A stretch of 13,434 nucleotides of DNA. Source: Candidatus Woesearchaeota archaeon CG07_land_8_20_14_0_80_44_23 (GTDB lineage: Archaea > Nanobdellota > Nanobdellia > Woesearchaeales > 0-14-0-80-44-23). This document shows positions 8,801-13,434 of this stretch, piece by piece. Numbering within the stretch: position 1 is the first letter of the stretch; each line of letters opens with the position of its first letter. The stretch is from positions 1 through 13,434 of the forward strand of contig PEXD01000013.1 of the NCBI GenBank assembly GCA_002779235.1, written 5' to 3'. Under the pieces are notes generated by a model. The model had not been told where the DNA came from and searched no databases. It saw nothing but the letters and a program-made list of their open reading frames with translations. Position numbers and translations under genes: made by a program.

Positions 8801-11800
8801 AAAAGTGAGGTGTCATTTGCTGAAAAGTTCAGATAATCTCCATAAGGAGTGTCCGGGTCTGATGCATCCACATAAAGCAGGAAAGGCGCCTCTGCCCTGA
8901 GCTCCTGGGTTCCAATTGGGGCAAGGATTGGCAAGTCTGAGGTGCAGTTTACTAAAAGCGTGAAATTGTTGCTGTATGTGATGTCATGGGAATCATTTGC
9001 GATGAAGCGCAGGCTCTCATTCCCGCACCAGTTTGCCGGTGCAGAGAAATTGACAATCCTTGAAGCAGGGTCAATTGCAACTGTAACTGAGGGGGTTCCT
9101 CCTGAAGAGAGCTCTGCTAAGAATGTCAGGTTGTCCTTGTTTGAGTTGTTGCACTGAAGCTCGTCAAGGTCATAGAAATAATTGTCAATGTCCAATGCAT
9201 TATTTATGAAAGAGTCCTCATTCCAGGAGAAGTTCTCCATGCTTTTGTTGAGCACAGGAGCCCTGTTGACATTTGTAACATTCGCAGTCCAGTTATGCGA
9301 GGCAGTAAGCCCGTAAGAGTCATTTACTATTATAGATATGCTGTGGTTCCCTGCATCGCAGAATCCTGTTGTATAATTTATGCTGCTCTGGTTTGTTGCA
9401 TTCAGCAGTCCGTCCAGATACCAATAGGAAACAAGGTAGTCCCCATATTCTATGTCAGGGTCGCTTGCGCTGTAGTTGAATCTGAAGCCGAGTGTGTTGC
9501 TTTCTGGAATAATTGGATTGTCTTCAGGGGGATACCAGCCGGTTATGTTCGGCGGGTCATTGACATTAACGACAGTGTAGGTTGGCTGCTTCTGGTCCTG
9601 AAGCAATCCATCAGAATTCTTTACAGATATTGTTACCACATGCGCGCCCACATCTGCATTTGTGGGATTGAATGTTATTTTTCCTTCTGTATTGTTTATC
9701 TTCGCTATTGAAGAGAAGAGGGGATTTCCGGCAAGGGTGTCAAATGTTATGTTTTCGTCAGAGGGGTTTGTGACATACACATACACTGTCACATTCTCGC
9801 TCTGGTTCACTGTCACGTCAGAGGGTGCCGGGCTGAAGCAGATGCTGCCTGTGCATACGAATTCATAGCCAGTTATGGGAATGCTTCTGCTGAAAAACGG
9901 GGATTTGGGAAGGAACATCATTGCAAAAACTATTCCAATGAGGAGGAATGCTATTCCTGCCTTCCTGGCATCAAATGTTACTTTTGATTTCTGCCTCTGA
10001 GAGCTTTCCAGGCGCCCTATCATGCGGTAAAGCTCGATTATGCTCGGCTTTACATTCTTCTTTGAGGAATCATCAAGTTTCAGATAAATTGCGGATATTT
10101 TTGAGTATGCAGCCCTTGCAGCGGCATAATTGCCTGATTTTGCCATTGAAAGGCCCTCATCCAGCATGCGGGATATCTCCTCAACTGCACTGCCCGCACT
10201 GCCTGCGCTGTCCTGGCTCTGCAAATCTTTTCTTGCATTCACATCCAGATTTGCATTCTGGGCGCGGTTTTCCTGCCCACTCTTGCTTGCCTCTTCTATT
10301 TGTCTTGTGAGCTCTATTATTATCCGCCTTGCCTGCGTTATCATCTCTGAAATCTCACTCTTCTTTATCCTGAATCCTGAGAATTCAAGTTCCTCAAGCT
10401 TTTTTGCGAAGCTTAGAGCAGCTATTTTGATATTCGTGCTGAGGGGCAACTTCTTGAGCTCCCTTGAAAGCTCATCGCTTGTAAATTCATATTTGAGCCC
10501 AAAGCCGCCTTTGAAGAATTCCCGTAGGATGAAAGAGAGCTCTTTAGCAGATTCTGCCGACGACTTGTTTTTCAGGTGGCGTGAAAGCGCTTCAAGCTGG
10601 AGAAGCGCCTTTTGCTCTGCGGACTCAATCTCTGATTCATGCGGCGCTTTCCTGCCCAGGCGCGACAGCGCGGATCTGACTGCCTTTGATGCAGCCATTA
10701 CAAAAACCACCCAAATTATTGCCGCTGCTGCAAAAAATATTATATTGGATTTTTTTCCAATATAAGCTGGCATCTCGACATGCGCACAGCTCTGGCAGGG
10801 CCCTCCGCAGTCAATGCCTGTCTCATTCCCGTTCTGTATGCCGTCGTGGCAGCTGGGGCAGGGCAGGCATGGGCCTCCGCAGTCAATTCCCTCCTCACCC
10901 TCATTCTGCATGAGGTCACGGCAGCTCGGGCAGGACTTGCAGGGGCCTCCGCAGTCCACTCCTGTCTCGCCATTGTTCTTTATGAGGTCGTTGCAAGAAG
11001 CAATGTAATAGCATGACTGGTACTCAGCGGGCTTGCTTATGTTTATTCCGCAGTTTTTTAGGTCAGTGCATGTCCTGAGGGAAATGTTGCTGTAGAGGCA
11101 GGGCCCCCACTGCGTGCAGTTCCAGATGGGATAGCAGGATATGCCGCCTTCGCCCTCTTCACGCAGAGGGGGAATTGGAACTTCAATTACTGTGAGCAGC
11201 ACCTCATTGCTCTCCGCAATAAGCCCGTATGGGTCGTGGGCATAGAATGTCACTGTCCTGTTGCCGAACCAGAACCAATCCGGTATGAAAGTGACAAGGC
11301 TGCTGTTGCTTATGGTTACTTGTATGTTGGGTACAGGGCTTGCATCATAGCTTAGTTCCTGCTCGTCAGGGTCCATGAAATAGTCGTTAAGCATCATGCC
11401 TGAGAACTGCTTGTTCTCAAGCCATGTTATGTTTGGTATTGTCACTATCTGGACAGGGGGCCTGTTGGTTATGGTGAAAGTGTCATATTCAGTCACATAC
11501 GGGACTTCCAGGTTTGGCGAGTAGCAGGTAACCTTCCAGGGGTGCACGCCGGTCTTTGTAAAATATGTTGTGTGTTCATATAAAGTGCTGTTCGGATTGT
11601 AGGATATATTGACCGGCTGTGAGTAATTGCCGGCTTCATTGAAACTTACCTCGCAGTAATAGGGACTTCCGTTGAGAATCAGCCTGCTGGCTGTTGTGAA
11701 GTTTGCATAGAATGTTACATTCTGCCTTATGAACCTTTCAAAGAAGTCAGTGTCATCAAATATGTTGAGCCTTGGCGAGAGGTTCTCTGCCACTGAGAAG

Positions 11801-12681
11801 TAAGATGGCACTCCATAGCCAAAGTTTGTAACACTCATGATATATGTGTAGTTTGAATAATTGAGGTATGAGCACACTGATTCGGGGCAGTTATCTCCGT
11901 TCAGCATTGGCTTGGGAGCTATGAGGGTTATGTTGTAGAATGAGAGCGTTGCTGATGATTCAAGGCATGCCTCGTTTCCAGAAAGGACGCTTATATTATT
12001 GTGCGTGATTATCACGTTTGAGTCGAGGTCTGCATTGTCAAAGTTCAGGGTTTTGCCGGAAAAGTTTATCAGCCCGATTCCCGGCTTTCCTATTGTCACG
12101 TCAGGAATTACTGTCCAGGATGAGAACTGTGAGAAGTTTGTCGTGAGGTTGTTTTTGTAGCTGTCCCAGATTGGGGGCTCGTCTATGTTGTTTATTGTTA
12201 TCTTCCCGACAAACGCTATCTTCTTTTCACATATGCTTTCTGCCTGGGCGAAGAAGCTGTATCTGCAGTTTGCGTCGGGAACCTGGGTTGTGTTCACGTC
12301 CATGGTGTAGAGGGTGTCTCCGTCATAGTAGATGGTCCCGAAATAGTACTGCTGTTGCCCCATCTGGCCTCCAACGCTCACATTTTTTACAGTGTCTATG
12401 CTGTAAACATTGTTGGCTGAGACCTGAACGAGAATAGTGCCGTTCAGAATAGCCCAGTTCCCGGGAGTGATGAACCAGACGCTTGAGGGAGGCCCTACGC
12501 AAAGCCTGACTTCGCTGGTTGTTGCCTGTGCAGTTATTGGCCTTGGCACCATTGAATAGATGCTGATAAAGTTTAGAAGCACTATTCCGAAAAATGCCAG
12601 CGCAAAGATGAAAAGCACATTAGCCGAGATTCCGCCGTCATTCATGGCATTCACATTCCTCGCTTCTTTTTCAGCGCTCAT
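5842..12681 (-). CDS. Giant two-lobed surface protein with Ig/cadherin-like repeats and an internal cytoplasmic segment
   Basis: A single uninterrupted 2279-codon frame. Predicted layout: membrane helix 1 (20-42); ectodomain 1 (43-645) with Ig-like domains, a TSP1-like cysteine module (516-557) and three 24-residue cysteine repeats (563-632); helix 2 (646-665); a charged cytoplasmic segment (666-907); helix 3 (908-927); ectodomain 2 (928-2251) with about nine Ig/cadherin-like repeats, a beta module (about 1820-1953), another DPDYE-type domain, a CARDB/NEW3-like domain (about 2068-2165) and a helical stalk with Cys2195 and Cys2228; helix 4 (2252-2273); and a basic tail RKKFR. Charge distribution supports N and C termini inside. 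N-glycosylation sequons are very dense, about 15 between residues 1098 and 1250 by my count. The gene begins in an ATGA overlap with the regulator gene and is probably co-transcribed with it. I infer adhesion, cell-cell contact or envelope architecture, sensed or controlled through the cytoplasmic segment. Confidence 0.9.
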   Translation of the reverse strand: MSAEKEARNVNAMNDGGISANVLFIFALAFFGIVLLNFISIYSMVPRPITAQATTSEVRLCVGPPSSVWFITPGNWAILNGTILVQVSANNVYSIDTVKNVSVGGQMGQQQYYFGTIYYDGDTLYTMDVNTTQVPDANCRYSFFAQAESICEKKIAFVGKITINNIDEPPIWDSYKNNLTTNFSQFSSWTVIPDVTIGKPGIGLINFSGKTLNFDNADLDSNVIITHNNISVLSGNEACLESSATLSFYNITLIAPKPMLNGDNCPESVCSYLNYSNYTYIMSVTNFGYGVPSYFSVAENLSPRLNIFDDTDFFERFIRQNVTFYANFTTASRLILNGSPYYCEVSFNEAGNYSQPVNISYNPNSTLYEHTTYFTKTGVHPWKVTCYSPNLEVPYVTEYDTFTITNRPPVQIVTIPNITWLENKQFSGMMLNDYFMDPDEQELSYDASPVPNIQVTISNSSLVTFIPDWFWFGNRTVTFYAHDPYGLIAESNEVLLTVIEVPIPPLREEGEGGISCYPIWNCTQWGPCLYSNISLRTCTDLKNCGINISKPAEYQSCYYIASCNDLIKNNGETGVDCGGPCKSCPSCRDLMQNEGEEGIDCGGPCLPCPSCHDGIQNGNETGIDCGGPCQSCAHVEMPAYIGKKSNIIFFAAAAIIWVVFVMAASKAVRSALSRLGRKAPHESEIESAEQKALLQLEALSRHLKNKSSAESAKELSFILREFFKGGFGLKYEFTSDELSRELKKLPLSTNIKIAALSFAKKLEELEFSGFRIKKSEISEMITQARRIIIELTRQIEEASKSGQENRAQNANLDVNARKDLQSQDSAGSAGSAVEEISRMLDEGLSMAKSGNYAAARAAYSKISAIYLKLDDSSKKNVKPSIIELYRMIGRLESSQRQKSKVTFDARKAGIAFLLIGIVFAMMFLPKSPFFSRSIPITGYEFVCTGSICFSPAPSDVTVNQSENVTVYVYVTNPSDENITFDTLAGNPLFSSIAKINNTEGKITFNPTNADVGAHVVTISVKNSDGLLQDQKQPTYTVVNVNDPPNITGWYPPEDNPIIPESNTLGFRFNYSASDPDIEYGDYLVSYWYLDGLLNATNQSSINYTTGFCDAGNHSISIIVNDSYGLTASHNWTANVTNVNRAPVLNKSMENFSWNEDSFINNALDIDNYFYDLDELQCNNSNKDNLTFLAELSSGGTPSVTVAIDPASRIVNFSAPANWCGNESLRFIANDSHDITYSNNFTLLVNCTSDLPILAPIGTQELRAEAPFLLYVDASDPDTPYGDYLNFSANDTSLFNITTINSTSAKAMINFTPTNDQLGIHSIRINVTDSTGLSDSEDVIFNITTNHAPVIDAVPNQSWNETDNFEMQINATDNDSDSFTISGYSSNSFPSFSISQSGLMNFTLQQADVGNHTITITATDSWGAQSSISFAFEVKNVNQPPVLADIPNRRAKINHAFNMIISASDPDVDYGDSLSFEINDTSLFSLQPYNDTAVLINFTPNESQIANYSFKVNVTDLSGASDSKDFNLTVDYNFIPQILVDSINATENDHFFFNISANTTDLDYDTLSFSYLLVNESSSTFPNFNMSSDGIMQFTLNKSDVGNHTLNITVSDGENQSSKLIPFKVLPVDNPPVLLPIGNLTAYEEHQFLLQLNATDIENDSLEFVYLLNGSFPSFNMSTSGLLNFTPNTSEIGNHTVNITVREVANHSLMDWEIVRIEVRHWNHPPNITSYSPNSTNLSIYENESINFSQTSTDADNDTLAYSWLIDSALNATTANWTYVPGYFAAGNHTITFIVNDSINTSSVFWNVTVININRPPYFGNYSEGYAEFLNSTNSTNTSLASGAVMLSSSNSSYSLSGQFISQIIDLKEDNTEYMHFGISNAYYYGTVPSGTSANILLRTSSNAASWGNWTSCSPECANLTSQRYVQYMLNLSTSNTSVSPNITGASILYYISNISLPENLNLWWILLPDFFKDPDYENLTYNYTMLSGQGFLNITLSPSGRVQLVPLAQGNAVILFNATDPYNAMQYSNTVNVTITRISVPVPVPESSGGSSTTIITKIPEEIPYSMNIIVPQPITIYRNDTIVVPVKIVNSGNVTLNNIKLFASAENKNLSITLTTNSIDKLEPGEEASTSVIIQSYQLFGSYEVLVSASVGTPKFNETNKIFISSLEKGSVDKNTVNTKIAYTRDLLSQNSVCLELNEFLAEVQKQIEGQQYDKANQMLNSIITDCTYLITQKQRIYEKPSRFSIVLSRNLIITLLALAVVAVLAISIILYSRKKFR
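5947..6168 (-). other. Helical membrane-proximal stalk of the giant protein
   Basis: Residues about 2172-2245 are helical and polar, with two cysteines (2195 and 2228) that could form a disulfide outside the cell. The segment QIEGQQYDKANQMLNSI has a TPR-like look. It joins the last beta domain to membrane helix 4. Confidence 0.5.
6187..6480 (-). other. CARDB/NEW3-like beta domain of the giant protein
   Basis: Residues about 2068-2165 include VVPVKIVNSGNVTLNNIKL and LEPGEEASTSVIIQS. This is the pattern of Ig-like CARDB / NEW3 domains often found next to the membrane anchor of archaeal surface proteins. Assigned by eye only. Confidence 0.55.
6823..7224 (-). other. Beta-sandwich module interrupting the repeat array
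   Basis: Residues about 1820-1953 differ from the flanking repeats. They run from QFISQIIDLKEDNTEYMHFG through VPSGTSANILLRTSSNAASW to RYVQYMLNLSTSNTSVSPNI. The pattern '..SQIIDL..., PSGTS...RTS, W, RYVQY...L' recurs in microbial surface proteins as a jelly-roll-like module, possibly for carbohydrate or protein binding. I do not know a formal family name for it. Confidence 0.5.
7237..9849 (-). repeat. Tandem Ig/cadherin-like repeats of the giant protein
   Basis: Residues about 945-1815 hold about nine repeats of 90-100 residues. Each has a linker such as NVNRAPV, NHAPVI, NQPPVL or DNPPVL, an acidic motif of DPD, DLDYD or DADND type, an 'F/N-FTP/FTL' strand, and a closing strand like GNHTITITATDSWG. 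This matches the putative Ig / dystroglycan-type cadherin-like group, whose acidic motifs usually bind calcium. Repeats have diverged at the DNA level, so the array is old rather than a recent expansion. Confidence 0.75.
9961..10686 (-). other. Cytoplasmic segment of the giant protein, duplicated as a separate gene
   Basis: Residues 666-907 lie between membrane helices 2 and 3. Module 1 (711-795) contains FILREFFKGGFGLKYEFTSD and LEFSGFRIKKSEIS; module 2 (832-891) contains YLKLDDSSKKNVKPSIIELY. A polar linker rich in Gln, Asn, Ser and Ala (about 800-830) joins them. Both modules match the separate 222-residue protein in order and spacing. The segment is flanked by basic residues on both membrane sides, which supports an inside location. 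Confidence 0.75.
10786..10995 (-). repeat. Three 24-residue cysteine repeats (G-x-D-C-G-G-P-C)
   Basis: Residues 563-632 hold three in-phase copies of C-x-D-x-x-x-N-x-x-E-x-G-x-D-C-G-G-P-C-x-x-C, each 24 residues (72 bp), with centres GVDCGGPC, GIDCGGPC and GIDCGGPC. Four cysteines per copy suggest disulfide-locked knots forming a stiff stalk next to membrane helix 2. Similar modules are common in surface proteins of DPANN archaea and some bacteria. Confidence 0.8.
11011..11136 (-). other. TSP1-like cysteine module of the giant protein
   Basis: Residues 516-557 read C-Y-P-I-W-N-C-T-Q-W-G-P-C, then R-T-C-T-D-L-K-N-C and P-A-E-Y-Q-S-C. The W-x-C-T-x-W-x-x-C and R-T-C pattern resembles thrombospondin type 1 modules. 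Six cysteines allow three disulfides. It precedes the three cysteine repeats. Confidence 0.65.
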
Positions 12682-12866
12682 TTCTGGTTCTCTTTTTTTG
12701 CCTTCTGGCCTTCAGGGTAGTGCTCCATGTACTTCAGTATAAGTGTCCTTATTGCCTCGCGGGCGAGCTCGGTATGGCTTGAGAAAACTCCCTCTTCTAT
12801 CAAAGAATTCATGTCTCTCTTGAGCTGCTTTCCAACTCGTATGTGAATGAGCTCGTCTTTTTTCAT
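12678..12866 (-). CDS. Ribbon-helix-helix transcription regulator
   Basis: A 62-residue DNA-binding protein of the ribbon-helix-helix (CopG/Arc/MetJ) superfamily, which acts as a dimer that puts a two-stranded ribbon into the major groove. The strand is ELIHIRVGKQ (5-14), helix 1 is about 13-26, the turn is GVFSSHTE, helix 2 is LAREAIRTLILKYME, and a basic tail KAKKENQK follows. I chose ATG 12866; a TTG at 12872 is in frame, and both fit the TATA box at 12893-12900. Its TGA overlaps the ATG of the giant gene (ATGA), so the two are co-transcribed and probably translationally coupled. An inverted repeat over its own promoter suggests autoregulation, which would also set the level of the giant protein. 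It does not look like an antitoxin, since no small toxin gene follows. Confidence 0.85.
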   Translation of the reverse strand: MKKDELIHIRVGKQLKRDMNSLIEEGVFSSHTELAREAIRTLILKYMEHYPEGQKAKKENQK

Positions 12867-12879
12867 TGGCAATTCATTC

Positions 12880-12900
12880 TATATCATTTTGATATATAAA
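12880..12900 (-). promoter_or_regulatory. Promoter and operator of the regulator - giant protein operon
   Basis: The inverted repeat ATATCA-TTT-TGATAT (12881-12895) overlaps the TATA box TTTATATA (minus strand, 12893-12900), which predicts a start near 12870. A protein bound here would block TBP or RNA polymerase. The size of the half-sites suits a ribbon-helix-helix dimer or tetramer. The link to the neighbouring regulator is inferred from position. Confidence 0.6.
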
Positions 12901-12995
12901 TGTTTCTATTTAGTATACTAGTATTAGAAATATGTCAGTTTAGTGAGGAAATAATCAATAAAAAACGACTAATCATGCATCGGCAATGCCATCAA

Positions 12996-13013
12996 TATAT
13001 CATTTTGATATAT
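12996..13013. promoter_or_regulatory. Second copy of the operator-like inverted repeat
   Basis: These 18 bp repeat 12880-12897 exactly, 116 bp further upstream. The copy lies between the regulator promoter and the tRNA promoter. It could be a second binding site enabling DNA looping or cooperative repression. No gene start I trust lies next to it. Confidence 0.55.
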
Positions 13014-13078
13014 TTGATTAAAGAGAATACCAATAAAAATGAATAGCGCGCTGGGAGTGCCACTTCTTTTTTCAGAAA

Positions 13079-13086
13079 TATTTAAA
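13079..13086 (+). promoter_or_regulatory. TATA box of the tRNA-Arg gene
   Basis: TATTTAAA is preceded by CAGAAA, a plausible BRE. Its centre predicts a transcription start near 13108, about nine bases before the mature tRNA 5' end at 13118. Confidence 0.55.
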
Positions 13087-13117
13087 AGGGATGATTTAAT
13101 CCCAAAAGCAGGCAGAT

Positions 13118-13192
13118 GCGCCTGTAGCCTAGTCTGGATAGGGCAACAGCCTCCTAAGCTGTTTGTCGGGAGTTCAAATCTCCCCAGGCGCG
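13118..13192 (+). tRNA. tRNA-Arg (anticodon CCT)
   Basis: A full cloverleaf can be drawn. The acceptor stem pairs 13118-13124 with 13185-13191, all seven pairs Watson-Crick, with discriminator G13192. The D stem is 13127-13130 with 13141-13144. The anticodon stem is 13146-13150 with 13158-13162, around loop CTCCTAA, giving anticodon CCT (13153-13155), which reads AGG. The variable loop is five bases. The T stem is 13168-13172 with 13180-13184, around TTCAAAT. No intron is present and CCA is not encoded. A T-rich stretch follows. The 3' end is part of a 22-bp direct repeat. Confidence 0.96.
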
Positions 13193-13201
13193 TTTTATAT
13201 T
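13180..13201 (+). repeat. Direct repeat copy 1: tRNA 3' end (candidate attachment site)
   Basis: 22 bp, starting at the 3' strand of the T stem and running 9 bp past the tRNA, are repeated exactly at 13370-13391. A tRNA 3' end duplicated downstream is the usual footprint of site-specific integration into a tRNA gene. No integrase gene is visible. Confidence 0.75.
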
Positions 13202-13215
13202 CCTGTTCTTTGAAG

Positions 13216-13337
13216 CGCATGATATGGCTGCCGCGATTATTGGATTTTCATAATTATCGCGGTCATGCGGCTTTATGCAAAGAAATGCAAGGCATTTCTT
13301 GCGCACAAAATCTCGCAGAGATTTTGTTGCGCCGCAT
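13216..13337 (+). other. Compact hairpin cluster with a possible three-way junction
   Basis: Hairpin A pairs 13231-13242 with 13251-13262, with one T-T mismatch. Stem B pairs ATGCGGC (13265-13271) with GCCGCAT (13331-13337). It encloses hairpin C (13277-13288 with 13292-13302, one bulged A) and hairpin D (13303-13314 with 13318-13330, one bulged T); each has a three-base loop. C, D and the return strand of B abut without gaps, as in a three-way junction. An alternative stem, CGCATG (13216-13221) with CATGCG (13264-13269), would enclose A and compete with B. It could be an RNA, or a DNA element such as a single-strand transposon end or MITE. Confidence 0.6.
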
Positions 13338-13369
13338 CTGTTTCCATCAATCGCTTTCTTAAAGGGTTG

Positions 13370-13391
13370 CTCCCCAGGCGCGTTTTATATT
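13370..13391 (+). repeat. Direct repeat copy 2: displaced tRNA 3' end
   Basis: An exact 22-bp copy of 13180-13201, offset by 190 bp. The sequence before it does not form a T arm or the rest of a tRNA, so it is a fragment and not a second tRNA gene. The 43 bases after it to the right edge hold a T-rich stretch and nothing else I can assign. Confidence 0.75.
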
Positions 13392-13434
13392 TTTTAGTTC
13401 TTTTCCATCCGCGCTTTTCCCGCAGAAAAAGGCA

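Noticed and set aside
10786..10995. Three 72-bp repeats considered as a CRISPR-like array
   Set aside because: The repeats are contiguous, in frame and conserved at the protein level (cysteine pattern), with no spacers.
12678..12866. Ribbon-helix-helix gene considered as an antitoxin
   Set aside because: The overlapping partner is a 2279-residue surface protein, and no small toxin-like gene is adjacent. A promoter regulator fits better.
12971..12994. Short minus-strand peptide M-A-L-P-M-H-D after the second operator copy
   Set aside because: Seven codons with no other support. It is just the tail of a chance frame over the tRNA region.
12969..13362. Frames on both strands over the tRNA-Arg region
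   Set aside because: They read through the complete tRNA cloverleaf and the hairpin cluster. Peptides such as TRLGRFELPTNSLGG are typical tRNA-antisense artefacts.
13180..13391. Direct repeat considered as a split or second tRNA gene
   Set aside because: The first copy belongs to a complete tRNA. The sequence before the second copy does not form a T arm, anticodon arm or acceptor 5' strand.
13273..13434. Minus-strand frame open at the right edge (54 codons)
   Set aside because: It runs through the displaced tRNA fragment and the hairpins, is rich in Lys/Arg without motifs, and has no visible start. A chance frame is more likely, although a gene entering from the right cannot be fully excluded.

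Overview
The window looks like a piece of an archaeal genome, most likely from the DPANN / Woesearchaeota-Pacearchaeota-like part of the tree; I cannot place it more precisely by eye. Reasons: an archaeal-type RNase HII, TATA-box promoters placed about 26 bases before start codons, a tRNA gene without encoded CCA, and a surface protein with TSP1-like 'W-C-T-x-W-x-x-C' and 'G-x-D-C-G-G-P-C' cysteine modules that I associate with such genomes. Coding is very dense.

Left part (1-2249): the 3' end of an unrecognised AT-rich gene runs into the end of a convergent glgC (bacterial-type ADP-glucose pyrophosphorylase). glgC diverges from rnhB (RNase HII) across a short two-way promoter region that holds a perfect 12-bp palindrome.

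Middle (2250-5838): a leftward operon moxR - DUF58 - VWA encodes an AAA+ ATPase, a soluble VWA-like DUF58 protein and a membrane-anchored VWA protein with an intact MIDAS motif. Diverging from moxR is a 222-residue cytoplasmic protein.

Right-centre (5842-12866): a ribbon-helix-helix regulator gene overlaps, by ATGA, a giant gene for a 2279-residue surface protein. I read it as four membrane helices, two glycosylated ectodomains (about 600 and 1320 residues) and one cytoplasmic segment. That segment contains both modules of the 222-residue protein, so the two are paralogous. I infer that MoxR, DUF58, the VWA protein, the adaptor-like paralog and the giant protein form one envelope system: MoxR, DUF58 and the paralog inside, the VWA domain and the ectodomains outside.

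Right edge (12867-13434): the regulator gene's TATA box overlaps an inverted repeat that recurs exactly 116 bp upstream. Then comes tRNA-Arg(CCT). Its 3' end plus 9 bp is duplicated 190 bp downstream. The space between the copies is packed with hairpins that can form a three-way junction. This is the signature of a tiny tRNA-targeted insertion, or of a structured RNA joined to the tRNA.
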